DNA of 6,129 bases from an uncultured Veillonella sp. (GTDB taxonomy: Bacteria; Bacillota; Negativicutes; Veillonellales; Veillonellaceae), in assembly GCA_900552445.1 (NCBI GenBank), contig URZS01000073.1, positions 1-6,129 on the forward strand, in the 5' to 3' direction. This document shows, piece by piece, positions 1 to 5,948 of this stretch. The stretch's first letter is position 1; each line of letters begins with the position of its first letter. The translations under genes and the position numbers were made by a program. The notes beneath the pieces were generated by a model. The model worked only from the letters and a program-made list of their open reading frames with translations. It searched no databases and was not told where the DNA came from.

Positions 1-189
1 AAGGTGATAGAAACTGAAGGTGTAGACGGTACAAAGGTTACTTTCAAAGGCAGTGACAACATGGTCTACCTTGCATCGTGGATAAAAGATGGACAAAATC
101 ACTCGTTAGATTTTTATCGTCCCGTTACAAGAGATGTGGCGAAGGCTATTATCCATAATATTGTTGAAGAAATATCACATACAAAATAA
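1..189 (+). CDS. C-terminal end of a DUF4367-like secreted protein (5' end outside window)
   Basis: The frame is open from base 1 to a TAA at 187-189, so only the last 62 residues are visible and the true start lies upstream of the window. The fragment matches the C-terminus of the next gene closely. Both share GTKVTFKG, MVYLA, W-x-KDGQ-x-H, RPVTRD and AKAII, and about two thirds of aligned residues are identical. It is therefore a paralogue from a tandem duplication, and by analogy it probably begins with a signal peptide, though that part is not visible. The alternating strands and the W..DGQ.H turn resemble the end of the DUF4367 fold; this family assignment comes from the pattern only. 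No terminator lies between it and the next gene 45 nt downstream, so the two may be co-transcribed. The function is unknown. Confidence 0.8.
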   Translation, partial: KVIETEGVDGTKVTFKGSDNMVYLASWIKDGQNHSLDFYRPVTRDVAKAIIHNIVEEISHTK

Positions 190-680
190 ATGTGTTTTTA
201 ATAATTTTTATGTTACGTGAAGGAGATTATACAGATGGTTAAAAAATTTCTATTAATGGCAGTTGCCTGTGCGTGTGTAGGTTCTTATACTGTAGCTGGT
301 GCTCAAGAAACTTTTGATGTACCACCTGATCCAGCTAAGCCTATGGTAGCAGAACAGGCAACGCCTATAGTTGGCATGCCAAATCCTATACATGAATTTA
401 GCACTATTGATGAAGCCGCTAAATACATGAATATTATGCCTCATCTACCTAAAGTATTACCTGTAGGCTATAATATTGAGTCTGTAAGCACAATCAATAA
501 AGATGTTTTGCAAGTTGTGTATGTTTACCAAGTTGGGGAAGATGCAACTCGTAATCAAGCAGCAGGCAAACGCATTATTTATCGCGTAGCTAATACGACA
601 GGCGATATCAGTGGTGATCATAAGGATTATCGCGTTACAGCTACTGAAAAAGTAAACGGTACAAAGGTTACTTTCAAAGG
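26..680 (+). repeat. Tandem gene duplication, 25-nt identical core at 26-50 and 656-680
   Basis: The two DUF4367-like genes share a perfect 25-nt match, 26-50 against 656-680, exactly 630 bp apart, with weaker similarity around it. The spacing is close to one gene (594 bp) plus the 45-bp intergenic gap, as expected for tandem duplication of a whole gene unit. The copies have diverged outside the core, so the duplication is not recent. Confidence 0.7.
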
Positions 681-828
681 TGGCAACAAAATGGTATACC
701 TCGCAGGTTGGACGAAAGATGGTCAAACTCATGCGATGTACTTTGAACGCCCTGTAACTCGCGATATGGCAAAAGCGATCATTGCTAACACTGTAGCACC
801 TACAGCACATACAGCATATACAAAATAA
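235..828 (+). CDS. Small exported DUF4367-like protein of unknown function
   Basis: A 197-residue protein. The ATG at 235 is chosen because GAAGGAGA (219-226) sits 8 nt before it; the in-frame GTG at 217 has no such site and would run through the ribosome-binding site itself. Residues 1-23 form a signal peptide: a VKK start, a hydrophobic core rich in Leu, Ala, Val and Cys, and an A-x-A cleavage site before QETF. There is no lipobox cysteine at the cleavage point, so the product is probably released or periplasmic rather than lipid-anchored. A proline-rich linker (about 26-50) leads to one globular domain (about 52-190). That domain has a helix-like STIDEAAKYM start, the LPVGY turn, and beta-rich repeats ending in the W-x-KDGQ-x-H and RPVTRDMAKAI segments. 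This arrangement is typical of DUF4367 domains. The job is unknown. It is a tandem paralogue of the preceding partial gene, and its stop abuts the structured element and terminator that follow. Confidence 0.85.
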   Translation: MVKKFLLMAVACACVGSYTVAGAQETFDVPPDPAKPMVAEQATPIVGMPNPIHEFSTIDEAAKYMNIMPHLPKVLPVGYNIESVSTINKDVLQVVYVYQVGEDATRNQAAGKRIIYRVANTTGDISGDHKDYRVTATEKVNGTKVTFKGGNKMVYLAGWTKDGQTHAMYFERPVTRDMAKAIIANTVAPTAHTAYTK

Positions 829-903
829 TATAACAGTCCAGCCTAGTGGGATAGGCATGCGAGCTGTGGTGAAGCACTCGCATGGACACTGTAAGGGTTA
901 TAT
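828..903 (+). other. Candidate structured RNA, three-way junction, class unknown
   Basis: Directly after the stop codon the sequence can pair as follows. A closing stem joins ATATAAC (828-834) to GTTATAT (897-903), and an inner closing stem joins ACAGT (833-837) to ACTGT (888-892); these overlap at 833-834, so only one can use those bases. CCA (838-840) can pair with TGG (883-885). Arm one is GCCTA (841-845) with TAGGC (852-856), loop GTGGGA. Arm two is ATGCGAG (857-863) with CTCGCAT (877-883), loop of 13 nt that can be tightened by CT/AG pairing. I compared it from memory with cobalamin, TPP, purine, SAM, fluoride, ZTP and NiCo riboswitches and with SRP and hammerhead cores, and saw none of their conserved signatures. 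It may be a 3'-UTR structure of the upstream gene, a small RNA, or an intergenic palindromic element. The pairing is seen; any function is not. Confidence 0.4.
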
Positions 904-909
904 AAGAAG

Positions 910-935
910 CGGCTCCTCTCATGAGGGGCCGTTTT
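910..935 (+). terminator. Rho-independent terminator after the DUF4367-like gene
   Basis: CGGCTCCTC (910-918) pairs with GAGGGGCCG (923-931): nine pairs including one G-U, around a TCAT loop. TTTT (932-935) follows. It ends transcription from the left-hand genes before the importer promoter. I saw no obvious alternative antiterminator pairing with the structured element just upstream, so riboswitch-style control is not supported by this inspection. Confidence 0.85.
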
Positions 936-954
936 AGTATATATGCTAAAATTT

Positions 955-973
955 CATAATGAAAATCATTCTA
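955..973 (+). promoter_or_regulatory. Fur-like box 1 (upstream operator)
   Basis: The 19 bases match the classical Fur consensus GATAATGATAATCATTATC at 15 positions. The inner palindrome is AATGA-AAA-TCATT (958-970), and the 7-1-7 reading is TGAAAAT-C-ATTCTAA (960-974). It lies about 50 bp upstream of the proposed transcription start. This fits a second operator for cooperative repression. PerR and Zur sites look similar, so only the Fur family, not the individual regulator, is supported. Confidence 0.7.
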
Positions 974-995
974 ATATATACATAGGGGTATATCT

Positions 996-1015
996 AAAAA
1001 TAAGAATCATTGTTA
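996..1015 (+). promoter_or_regulatory. Fur-like box 2, overlapping the -10 region
   Basis: TAAGAAT-C-ATTGTTA (1001-1015) is a 7-1-7 inverted repeat with six of seven positions symmetric; over 19 bases (996-1014) it matches the Fur consensus at 13. It covers the TG of the extended -10 and the first bases of TATAAT, so a bound repressor would block RNA polymerase directly. Its centre is about 45 bp from that of box 1, so both could be occupied at once. Confidence 0.65.
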
Positions 1016-1019
1016 TAAT
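1011..1019 (+). promoter_or_regulatory. Extended -10 promoter of the importer operon
   Basis: TGTTATAAT is a perfect extended -10 (TGnTATAAT). No good -35 is present at the expected spacing (TATCTA at 991-996 is weak), which extended -10 promoters tolerate. Transcription would begin near 1026, leaving a leader of roughly 34 nt that contains the ribosome-binding site at 1045-1055. An overlapping second TATAAT (1019-1024) is an alternative. Confidence 0.6.
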
Positions 1020-1059
1020 ATAATATGGTTATTATTTGATGAAGAAGGCAGGTGATGTA

Positions 1060-2010
1060 TTGTATCGATTAATACTACAGCGTTTGGCAGGTATTGTAGG
1101 TATTTTATTGGTTGTTACCATCGGTACATTTGTATTGATAAAATTATCTCCTATTGATCCCGTGTCGATGAAGTTTAATCTTCTAGGAGCTACACCAGAT
1201 CCAGTTGTAGTTGCACAGATACGAGAGCAGTTGGGGCTCAATGATCCTTGGTGGCAGCAATACTTACGTTGGTTAGGTCAAATTGTACAAGGGGACTTTG
1301 GTGAGTCCATTCTGTACGCTTTACCAGTAGCGACCATTCTTGGTGGCGCCTTGCCTAATACCTTAGGGCTCGTATCTTTATCTCTTGTTATGGGGATAGT
1401 GGTGACCATACCGCTCGGTATGTTATCTGCAAAGTATCAAGACACATGGATTGATCATGGGGTTCGTCTCGTTACATTCTTAGCGTTAGCAATCCCTAGC
1501 TTCTGGGTCGGTTTATTATTACTGTACTTATTCGGTGTTAAGTTACAGTTAGTGTCAGTAACAAATACCACTGGCTTTTCTGCCTATGTTCTGCCCGCGG
1601 TAACCCTTGCTTTATGGATATGTGGCCTCTACATTCGTCGATTGCGCAATGCTATTTTAGAAGTGTCGCGACAGCCCTTTGTACAGGGGGCGCGAGCATT
1701 AGGCTTGCCAGAATGGATGGTCTACACCCGTTACATATTCCCTCATGTAGGACTTATGTTGTTGCCTATGATGGGGGTAACGATGGGCGCTATGCTAGGT
1801 GGATCTGCCGTTATTGAAACGGTATTCGCCATAAAAGGTATTGGTTACATGATGGTACAAGGCATTATGGCTCGCGATTATGTATTGATGCAAGGTTATA
1901 TCATTTGGATTACTATGGTGTTCATCGTGATTAATATTATCATTGATGTATTGAGTGTTTGGCTGAATCCGAAGCGAAGAGCCGCTATAAAAGGAGGCTC
2001 CTATGAGTAG
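1060..2010 (+). CDS. nikB: ABC importer permease, NikB-like (nickel/peptide family)
   Basis: The first inner-membrane channel subunit of the importer. The proposed start is TTG at 1060, giving 316 residues and the usual family opening (Y-R-L-I-L-Q-R-L then a membrane helix). It is preceded by AAGG and AGGTGA (1045-1055). The in-frame ATG at 1039 and TTG at 1036 have no ribosome-binding site and would lie only about 10-13 nt from the predicted transcription start; using 1036 gives 324 residues. The protein has an N-terminal helix (about 10-29), the S-P-I-D-P turn after it, and several further helices. The cytoplasmic EAA loop at about 201-225 contains ARALGLP, which couples to an ATPase. The C-terminus ends in D-V-L-S-V-W-L-N-P-K-R-R, as in NikB/DppB/OppB. 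It overlaps the next gene by 8 nt and forms a heterodimer with it. Family membership is clear; nickel over peptide rests on context. Confidence 0.88.
   Translation: MYRLILQRLAGIVGILLVVTIGTFVLIKLSPIDPVSMKFNLLGATPDPVVVAQIREQLGLNDPWWQQYLRWLGQIVQGDFGESILYALPVATILGGALPNTLGLVSLSLVMGIVVTIPLGMLSAKYQDTWIDHGVRLVTFLALAIPSFWVGLLLLYLFGVKLQLVSVTNTTGFSAYVLPAVTLALWICGLYIRRLRNAILEVSRQPFVQGARALGLPEWMVYTRYIFPHVGLMLLPMMGVTMGAMLGGSAVIETVFAIKGIGYMMVQGIMARDYVLMQGYIIWITMVFIVINIIIDVLSVWLNPKRRAAIKGGSYE
1991..1997 (+). promoter_or_regulatory. Ribosome-binding site of the second permease gene
   Basis: AAGGAGG lies inside the 3' end of the first permease gene, 5 nt before the ATG at 2003. The two genes overlap by 8 nt (ATGAGTAG), so translation is probably coupled and the two channel subunits are made in equal amounts. 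Confidence 0.8.
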
Positions 2011-2812
2011 ACGAAAGCCTTATACTTTATATGCAATGTTGGTATTATCCGCTTTGTGGATTGTATTTTTCCTGTGTGCTCCGTATATAGCACCCTTTGA
2101 TCCTGAAACGACGAGTGTTGCGGACCGCTTACAAGATATTAGTAGTACCCATCTATTAGGGACTGACCAACTCGGTCGTGATGTGTGGTCTCGTATTCTA
2201 TACGGTGGTAAAGCCTCTTTAGGGATTGCTTTCACCATCATTGGCATTAGTGGGGCCATCGGTATCGTTATTGGTGGATTAGCAGGATTCTCTACACCTC
2301 GCGTTGACCGTTGGTTATCTCGTTTAATCGATTTAGTACTTGGCTTCCCGAACATGGTCATTGCCATTGCTTTCGTTGGTATCATGGGACCGAGCATTAC
2401 GAATGTCATCATTTCCCTGTGCATTACGAAATGGGCGGAATATGCCCGTATCACGAGAGGCCTCGTACAGATTGAACGCCACGCAGAGTATATTACCTTT
2501 GCTCGCATGTCAGGTGCTTCAAATCTACGAATTCTGTGGCGCTATATTCTGCCGAATGTATTGCCACCGTTGGTGATTGTTATTATTCAACATCTAGGGG
2601 ATGCCATCATTTTGGTAGCCAGTTTCTCGCTCATTGGCATCGGTGTGCAACCGCCGGATCCGGAGTGGGGCGCTATCTTGTTGAGTTCCCGAGATTTCTT
2701 ACAAACGGCGCCGTGGCTGTTAATTTACCCAGGGCTCGCCATTTTCATTACTGTTGTTTTATTTAACTATATTGGCGATGCGTTGCGCGATGCCCTCGAT
2801 GTATCTCGTTAA
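2003..2812 (+). CDS. nikC: ABC importer permease, NikC-like (nickel/peptide family)
   Basis: The second channel subunit, 269 residues, the usual length for NikC/DppC. The order of family features is intact: a short basic N-terminus, a membrane helix (about 9-28), A-P-Y-I-A-P-F-D-P, then the hallmark LLGTDQLGRDVWSRI (51-65) that precedes the transmembrane domain. Several helices follow, and the EAA loop contains ARMSGAS at 167-173 for contact with an ATPase. The late G-V-Q-P-P-D-P-E-W-G segment and the ending G-D-A-L-R-D-A-L-D are also characteristic. The ATG at 2003 has a strong AAGGAGG site. It pairs with the upstream permease. A 66-nt gap with a hairpin separates it from the binding-protein gene. 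The family is certain; the transported substrate is inferred. Confidence 0.9.
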   Translation: MSRRKPYTLYAMLVLSALWIVFFLCAPYIAPFDPETTSVADRLQDISSTHLLGTDQLGRDVWSRILYGGKASLGIAFTIIGISGAIGIVIGGLAGFSTPRVDRWLSRLIDLVLGFPNMVIAIAFVGIMGPSITNVIISLCITKWAEYARITRGLVQIERHAEYITFARMSGASNLRILWRYILPNVLPPLVIVIIQHLGDAIILVASFSLIGIGVQPPDPEWGAILLSSRDFLQTAPWLLIYPGLAIFITVVLFNYIGDALRDALDVSR

Positions 2813-2843
2813 CCGTGCTGTGTATAGATTTTTTATGGTGAAA

Positions 2844-2856
2844 GCCTCGACGAGGC
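2844..2856 (+). other. Intercistronic hairpin before the binding-protein gene
   Basis: GCCTC (2844-2848) pairs with GAGGC (2852-2856) around GAC, and G2849-C2851 could add a strained pair. It is the only structure in the 66-nt gap between the second permease and the binding-protein genes. GTTGTATTTT follows it, a poor T-run, so it is at best a weak terminator. A processing or stabilising element that lifts binding-protein expression above that of the permeases is plausible, but this is inference. Confidence 0.4.
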
Positions 2857-2878
2857 GTTGTATTTTAAAGGAGACATT

Positions 2879-4402
2879 ATGAAACGTTGGTTGTTAGCAT
2901 GTTTGTCCATGCTATGTATGGTAGCTCTCCTGGTCGGCTGTGGCAATGATAATGCTAAAGACAGCAAACAAGGGAAGCATATGAATGTTGGTTTGTATTG
3001 GTTTGGTGAAACATTAGATCCAACTCACGAATGGGATGCGTGGACATTGACTCGTATCGGCGCTGGTGAAACATTGGCAACGGTAACACCAGATATGAAA
3101 TTTACTCCACAATTAGCAGACTCTTGGGAAAATGTGGACCCTACAACATGGAAATTCCACATCCGTGAAAATGTTAAATTCCACAATGGCACTCCAATGA
3201 CGCCTCAAAAGGTAAAAGAGTCCATCGAGTATACGATGAAACAAAGTGCTCGTTCCGCTAAAGCAGTTAAAATCGAGTCCATCACAGTAGATGGTCAAAA
3301 CTTGATTATTAAAACTACAGAGCCTAATGGTTCCTTGTTATCCAGCTTGACTGAACCTGCTTTCGTTATCATGGATACTGCAGACCTTAAAGATGTAGCA
3401 TCTAAACCAGTTCTTACAGGCCCTTACAAAATCACTAATTTCAAAAAAGGTGAAACAATTGAACTCGTTGCCTTCGCAGATTACTGGGGCGGTAAACCAG
3501 CTCTTGATTCTGTAACTGTAAAAGACATCGAAGATAACAACAAACGCGCTATGGCATTGCAATCTAAAGATGTTGATGTAATCCAAAAAGTGGACTCTGC
3601 TAACCGTAGCTTGTTCAAAGATGGCTTCAATATTCAAGACGTTGCAGGCGTTCGTGTGCTCATGTTGAAATTGAACCATACAGAAGCATCTCCATTGCAT
3701 GACAAAGCTGTACGCTCCGCTATTGCTCATATTATTAACTACGATTCTATGGCGAAAATCATTGGTAATGGTGCGAAACCAGGTGCGGCTCCATTCCCAC
3801 CATCTGCTAATTTAGGTTTTGATTCTATCGCTAATAAACCGATGACAGATGTAGCGAAAGCTGACCAAATCTTGACTCAAGCTGGCTATGCTAAAAATGC
3901 AAATGGCATCTATGCTAAAGATGGTAAAGAATTGGCTCTAACTCTTGCTATTTGGGGTAAAGACACAAGCTTATACGAAGAAATTCAACAAGAATTGAAA
4001 CAAGCTGGCATTGCAGTAACTCTTAAGAAATTACAAGGCCCTGGTGAAGTAGACACACTTGGTACAGATGGTTTTGATTTAGTAGAACGTGCTGTAGTTA
4101 CTATGTCTACAAATGACCCGTACTGGTACCTCAGCTTGTTCTACAAAACTGGTGCGAAAGCAAATGTTGGTGCTTACTCCAACCCTCAAGTGGATGCATT
4201 AATTGAGCAATTGTCCGTAACATTTGATCAAAATGCACGTGCTAACGAAGCTAAACAAGCGCAACAATTGCTAGTTGATGACGTAGCAGATATCTACTTG
4301 ATGTATCCAAGTGCAACTGTTGTATCTACTACAAAAGTTAAAAATGTACCAGTACATCCAATCGATTACTACTTATTAACAAAGGATTCTACTATTGAAT
4401 AA
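2879..4402 (+). CDS. nikA: Substrate-binding lipoprotein of the importer, NikA/CntA-like (SBP family 5)
   Basis: The extracytoplasmic receptor that delivers the substrate to the permease pair; 507 residues from the ATG at 2879, which follows AAAGGAGA (2867-2874). An in-frame TTG at 2858 lies upstream of that site and is rejected. Residues 1-20 are a lipoprotein signal, K-R then a hydrophobic core, with lipobox LVGC and Cys21 as the lipidated residue. The mature part follows SBP family 5 order: W-x7-TRIGAGETL (55-66), QLADSW (78-83), W-K-F-H-I-R (91-96), VKFHNGTP (99-106), TGPYKI (180-185), YWGGKP (202-207), V-R-S-A-I-A (278-283), and an aromatic NDPYWYLSLFY stretch (Trp416) near where E. coli NikA contacts its ligand. 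The G-x-GETL pattern and the short ATPases downstream favour a nickel/metallophore clade over peptides. It is a full-length member. The TTG of the next gene overlaps its end by 8 nt. The exact ligand is unknown. Confidence 0.87.
   Translation: MKRWLLACLSMLCMVALLVGCGNDNAKDSKQGKHMNVGLYWFGETLDPTHEWDAWTLTRIGAGETLATVTPDMKFTPQLADSWENVDPTTWKFHIRENVKFHNGTPMTPQKVKESIEYTMKQSARSAKAVKIESITVDGQNLIIKTTEPNGSLLSSLTEPAFVIMDTADLKDVASKPVLTGPYKITNFKKGETIELVAFADYWGGKPALDSVTVKDIEDNNKRAMALQSKDVDVIQKVDSANRSLFKDGFNIQDVAGVRVLMLKLNHTEASPLHDKAVRSAIAHIINYDSMAKIIGNGAKPGAAPFPPSANLGFDSIANKPMTDVAKADQILTQAGYAKNANGIYAKDGKELALTLAIWGKDTSLYEEIQQELKQAGIAVTLKKLQGPGEVDTLGTDGFDLVERAVVTMSTNDPYWYLSLFYKTGAKANVGAYSNPQVDALIEQLSVTFDQNARANEAKQAQQLLVDDVADIYLMYPSATVVSTTKVKNVPVHPIDYYLLTKDSTIE
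4381..4386 (+). promoter_or_regulatory. Ribosome-binding site fixing a TTG start
   Basis: AAAGGA inside the last codons of the binding-protein gene lies 8 nt before TTG at 4395. No ATG or GTG near the start fits the frame, so this site decides the start of the first ATPase gene. Confidence 0.7.
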
Positions 4403-5162
4403 ATCTGATTGTATCGTATTTGATAAGGTTACAATTTCATATGGTGCGGAGCAAGCGGTGCGCGATGTATCCTTCTCCGTGCCCAATGGTGAGGTCTTTG
4501 CCATCGTTGGTGAAAGTGGCTCTGGTAAATCTACGTTAGTTCGTGCCGCCTTTGGCATGTTGAAACAAGCTAACATTAGCGGCCAAATTTTGCTAAACGG
4601 AACCGATATTTCTACATTGAGTGATGGTGATTGGCGACAATTGCGGGGTACAAAGATTTCCATGATCTTTCAAAATCCCAGCGCCTATCTAAACCCAAAT
4701 CGAACCGTAGAAAATCACTTCAAAGATTTATTTCGTGCCCATGGTGAAAGCTATGATGTAAGTCGCGTTATAGATATGCTTAATCTCGTTCACTTAACCG
4801 ATGGAGAGCGTATCTTGCAGTCCTATCCGTTTCAGTTGAGCGGTGGTATGCAACAACGGTTAGCAATAGCCTTAAGCCTCATCTTGAAGCCTAGTATCGT
4901 ATTTGCTGACGAACCGACTAGCGCCTTAGATATGCTCGTGCAAGCCTCTGTATTGGACCTTATGAAAGAGGTAACACAGGCTCTTGGGGCAACGGTGATT
5001 ATTGTAACCCATAATATCAAGGCCGCTGCTCGCATTGCCAATAGCATTGGGGTTATGAATAAGGGGCAACTCGTTGAAGTGGGATCCTCCGAAGAGGTCA
5101 TGGCCCATCCAAAGGATGAGTATACTCGTATCTTGTTAGATTCCGTAACGAAAGTGGTGTAG
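4395..5162 (+). CDS. nikD: ABC importer ATPase, NikD-like
   Basis: The first of two nucleotide-binding subunits that power uptake from the cytoplasmic face; 255 residues from a TTG start with AAAGGA upstream. All ATPase motifs are intact: Walker A GESGSGKST (39-47), Q-loop FQNP with Gln93, signature LSGGMQQR (148-155), Walker B IVFADEP with Glu173, D-loop SALD (176-179) and H-loop His206. The length matches E. coli NikD (about 254). The roughly 70-residue C-terminal extension with cysteines found in DppD/OppD is missing, which is the main sequence evidence for a nickel/metallophore-type importer. It starts 8 nt inside the binding-protein gene and ends 1 nt before the second ATPase gene, so the heterodimer partners are probably made by coupled translation. 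Confidence 0.9.
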   Translation: MNKSDCIVFDKVTISYGAEQAVRDVSFSVPNGEVFAIVGESGSGKSTLVRAAFGMLKQANISGQILLNGTDISTLSDGDWRQLRGTKISMIFQNPSAYLNPNRTVENHFKDLFRAHGESYDVSRVIDMLNLVHLTDGERILQSYPFQLSGGMQQRLAIALSLILKPSIVFADEPTSALDMLVQASVLDLMKEVTQALGATVIIVTHNIKAAARIANSIGVMNKGQLVEVGSSEEVMAHPKDEYTRILLDSVTKVV

Positions 5163-5163
5163 T

Positions 5164-5904
5164 ATGATTCAACTCGAGAAAATCTGTAAACAATATACGA
5201 ACCACCATCATACAGTCCATGCCGTTGATAACGTATCCTTTTCCGTGGCTCCCAATGAACGAGTAGGCATTGCAGGTGGCAGTGGTTCTGGTAAAAGTAC
5301 TCTCCTTAGACTGATTGCTATGTTAGAAAAACCTACCTCTGGGAGTCTGCGACTCTTTGGTGAAGACGTAACATCCATTCAAAACCATACAGAAATATAT
5401 CGTTCCATGCAGATGATGTTTCAAAATCCCTTGGCGGTGATTCCTCCAAGGATGAACTTAGAATCATTTCTTTTAGAGCCGTATATTAACTATGGTCTCA
5501 TGGATATAGCGGCAGCAAAGGACGATATCCGCAAATGGATACAACGGGTAGACTTACCGGAACATACGGTTTATAAATACCCTCACGAAGTCAGCGGTGG
5601 TCAACTGCAACGTGTTGTATTAGCACGGATCATGCTGATGAATCCTAAATTAGTACTCTTTGACGAACCTACATCAGCTCTTGATGCGGTGAATCAAAAG
5701 TTGGTGCTAGACCTCCTACAAAAACTATATACGGAACAACCCTTCGGCTACGTATTTGTCAGCCATGACATCGGACTATTACAAGCCGTAACAGACCGAA
5801 TTATCGTCATGAAAGACGGACAAATCGTAGAAACCATCGAATCAAAACGACTCAAAGAAGCGGTACATCCATATACACAAGCACTTGTGGAAGCGAGTGA
5901 GTAG
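5164..5904 (+). CDS. nikE: ABC importer ATPase, NikE-like
   Basis: The second nucleotide-binding subunit, 246 residues, expected to form a heterodimer with the preceding ATPase under the two permeases. Motifs are Walker A GGSGSGKST (38-46), Q-loop FQNP with Gln87, signature VSGGQLQR (143-150), Walker B LVLFDEP with Glu168, D-loop SALD (171-174) and H-loop His201. Both ATP sites should therefore be functional. It ends in H-P-Y-T-Q-A-L, as members of this group do, without the long DppF/OppF-type extension; the length is close to NikE and CntF. A histidine cluster N-H-H-H-T-V-H (13-19) follows the A-loop Tyr11 and is unusual, though it may just be a variable loop. The ATG is 1 nt after the previous stop and has only a weak GTGG-type ribosome site, so expression probably depends on translational coupling. 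A terminator follows 8 nt after the stop. Confidence 0.9.
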   Translation: MIQLEKICKQYTNHHHTVHAVDNVSFSVAPNERVGIAGGSGSGKSTLLRLIAMLEKPTSGSLRLFGEDVTSIQNHTEIYRSMQMMFQNPLAVIPPRMNLESFLLEPYINYGLMDIAAAKDDIRKWIQRVDLPEHTVYKYPHEVSGGQLQRVVLARIMLMNPKLVLFDEPTSALDAVNQKLVLDLLQKLYTEQPFGYVFVSHDIGLLQAVTDRIIVMKDGQIVETIESKRLKEAVHPYTQALVEASE

Positions 5905-5940
5905 AAAAAAGAGCCCCTGTTTGAAACAGGGGCCTTTTTA
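5905..5940 (+). terminator. Rho-independent terminator of the importer operon, possibly bidirectional
   Basis: GCCCCTGTTT (5913-5922) pairs with AAACAGGGGC (5924-5933). In practice this is a stem of about nine pairs with a TGA loop, followed by CTTTTTA. On the other strand the same stem is followed by a run of six T (A-run at 5905-5910), so it can stop transcription in both directions. It marks the end of the five-gene operon. Confidence 0.92.
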
Positions 5941-5948
5941 TATGCAAA

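Noticed and set aside
457..858. 133-codon open frame on the minus strand
   Set aside because: Antisense to the DUF4367-like gene, with cysteine/tyrosine-rich, random-looking composition and no ribosome site. It also crosses the structured intergenic element.
828..935. Riboswitch controlling the importer
   Set aside because: The terminator is followed by a separate promoter with Fur-like boxes before the first permease gene, no known aptamer core is seen, and I found no antiterminator pairing. Without an own promoter upstream it would not act on the importer.
940..1035. NikR operator
   Set aside because: No GTATGA-N16-TCATAC-like pair is present; the symmetry seen is Fur-like.
2020..2508. 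162-codon open frame on the minus strand
   Set aside because: It lies entirely inside the clear NikC-like permease gene, has no ribosome-binding site or family-like sequence, and is a shadow of the permease codons.
3338..3730. 130-codon open frame on the minus strand
   Set aside because: Antisense to the binding-protein gene, whose protein motifs are continuous here; the composition is not protein-like and no start signal is seen.
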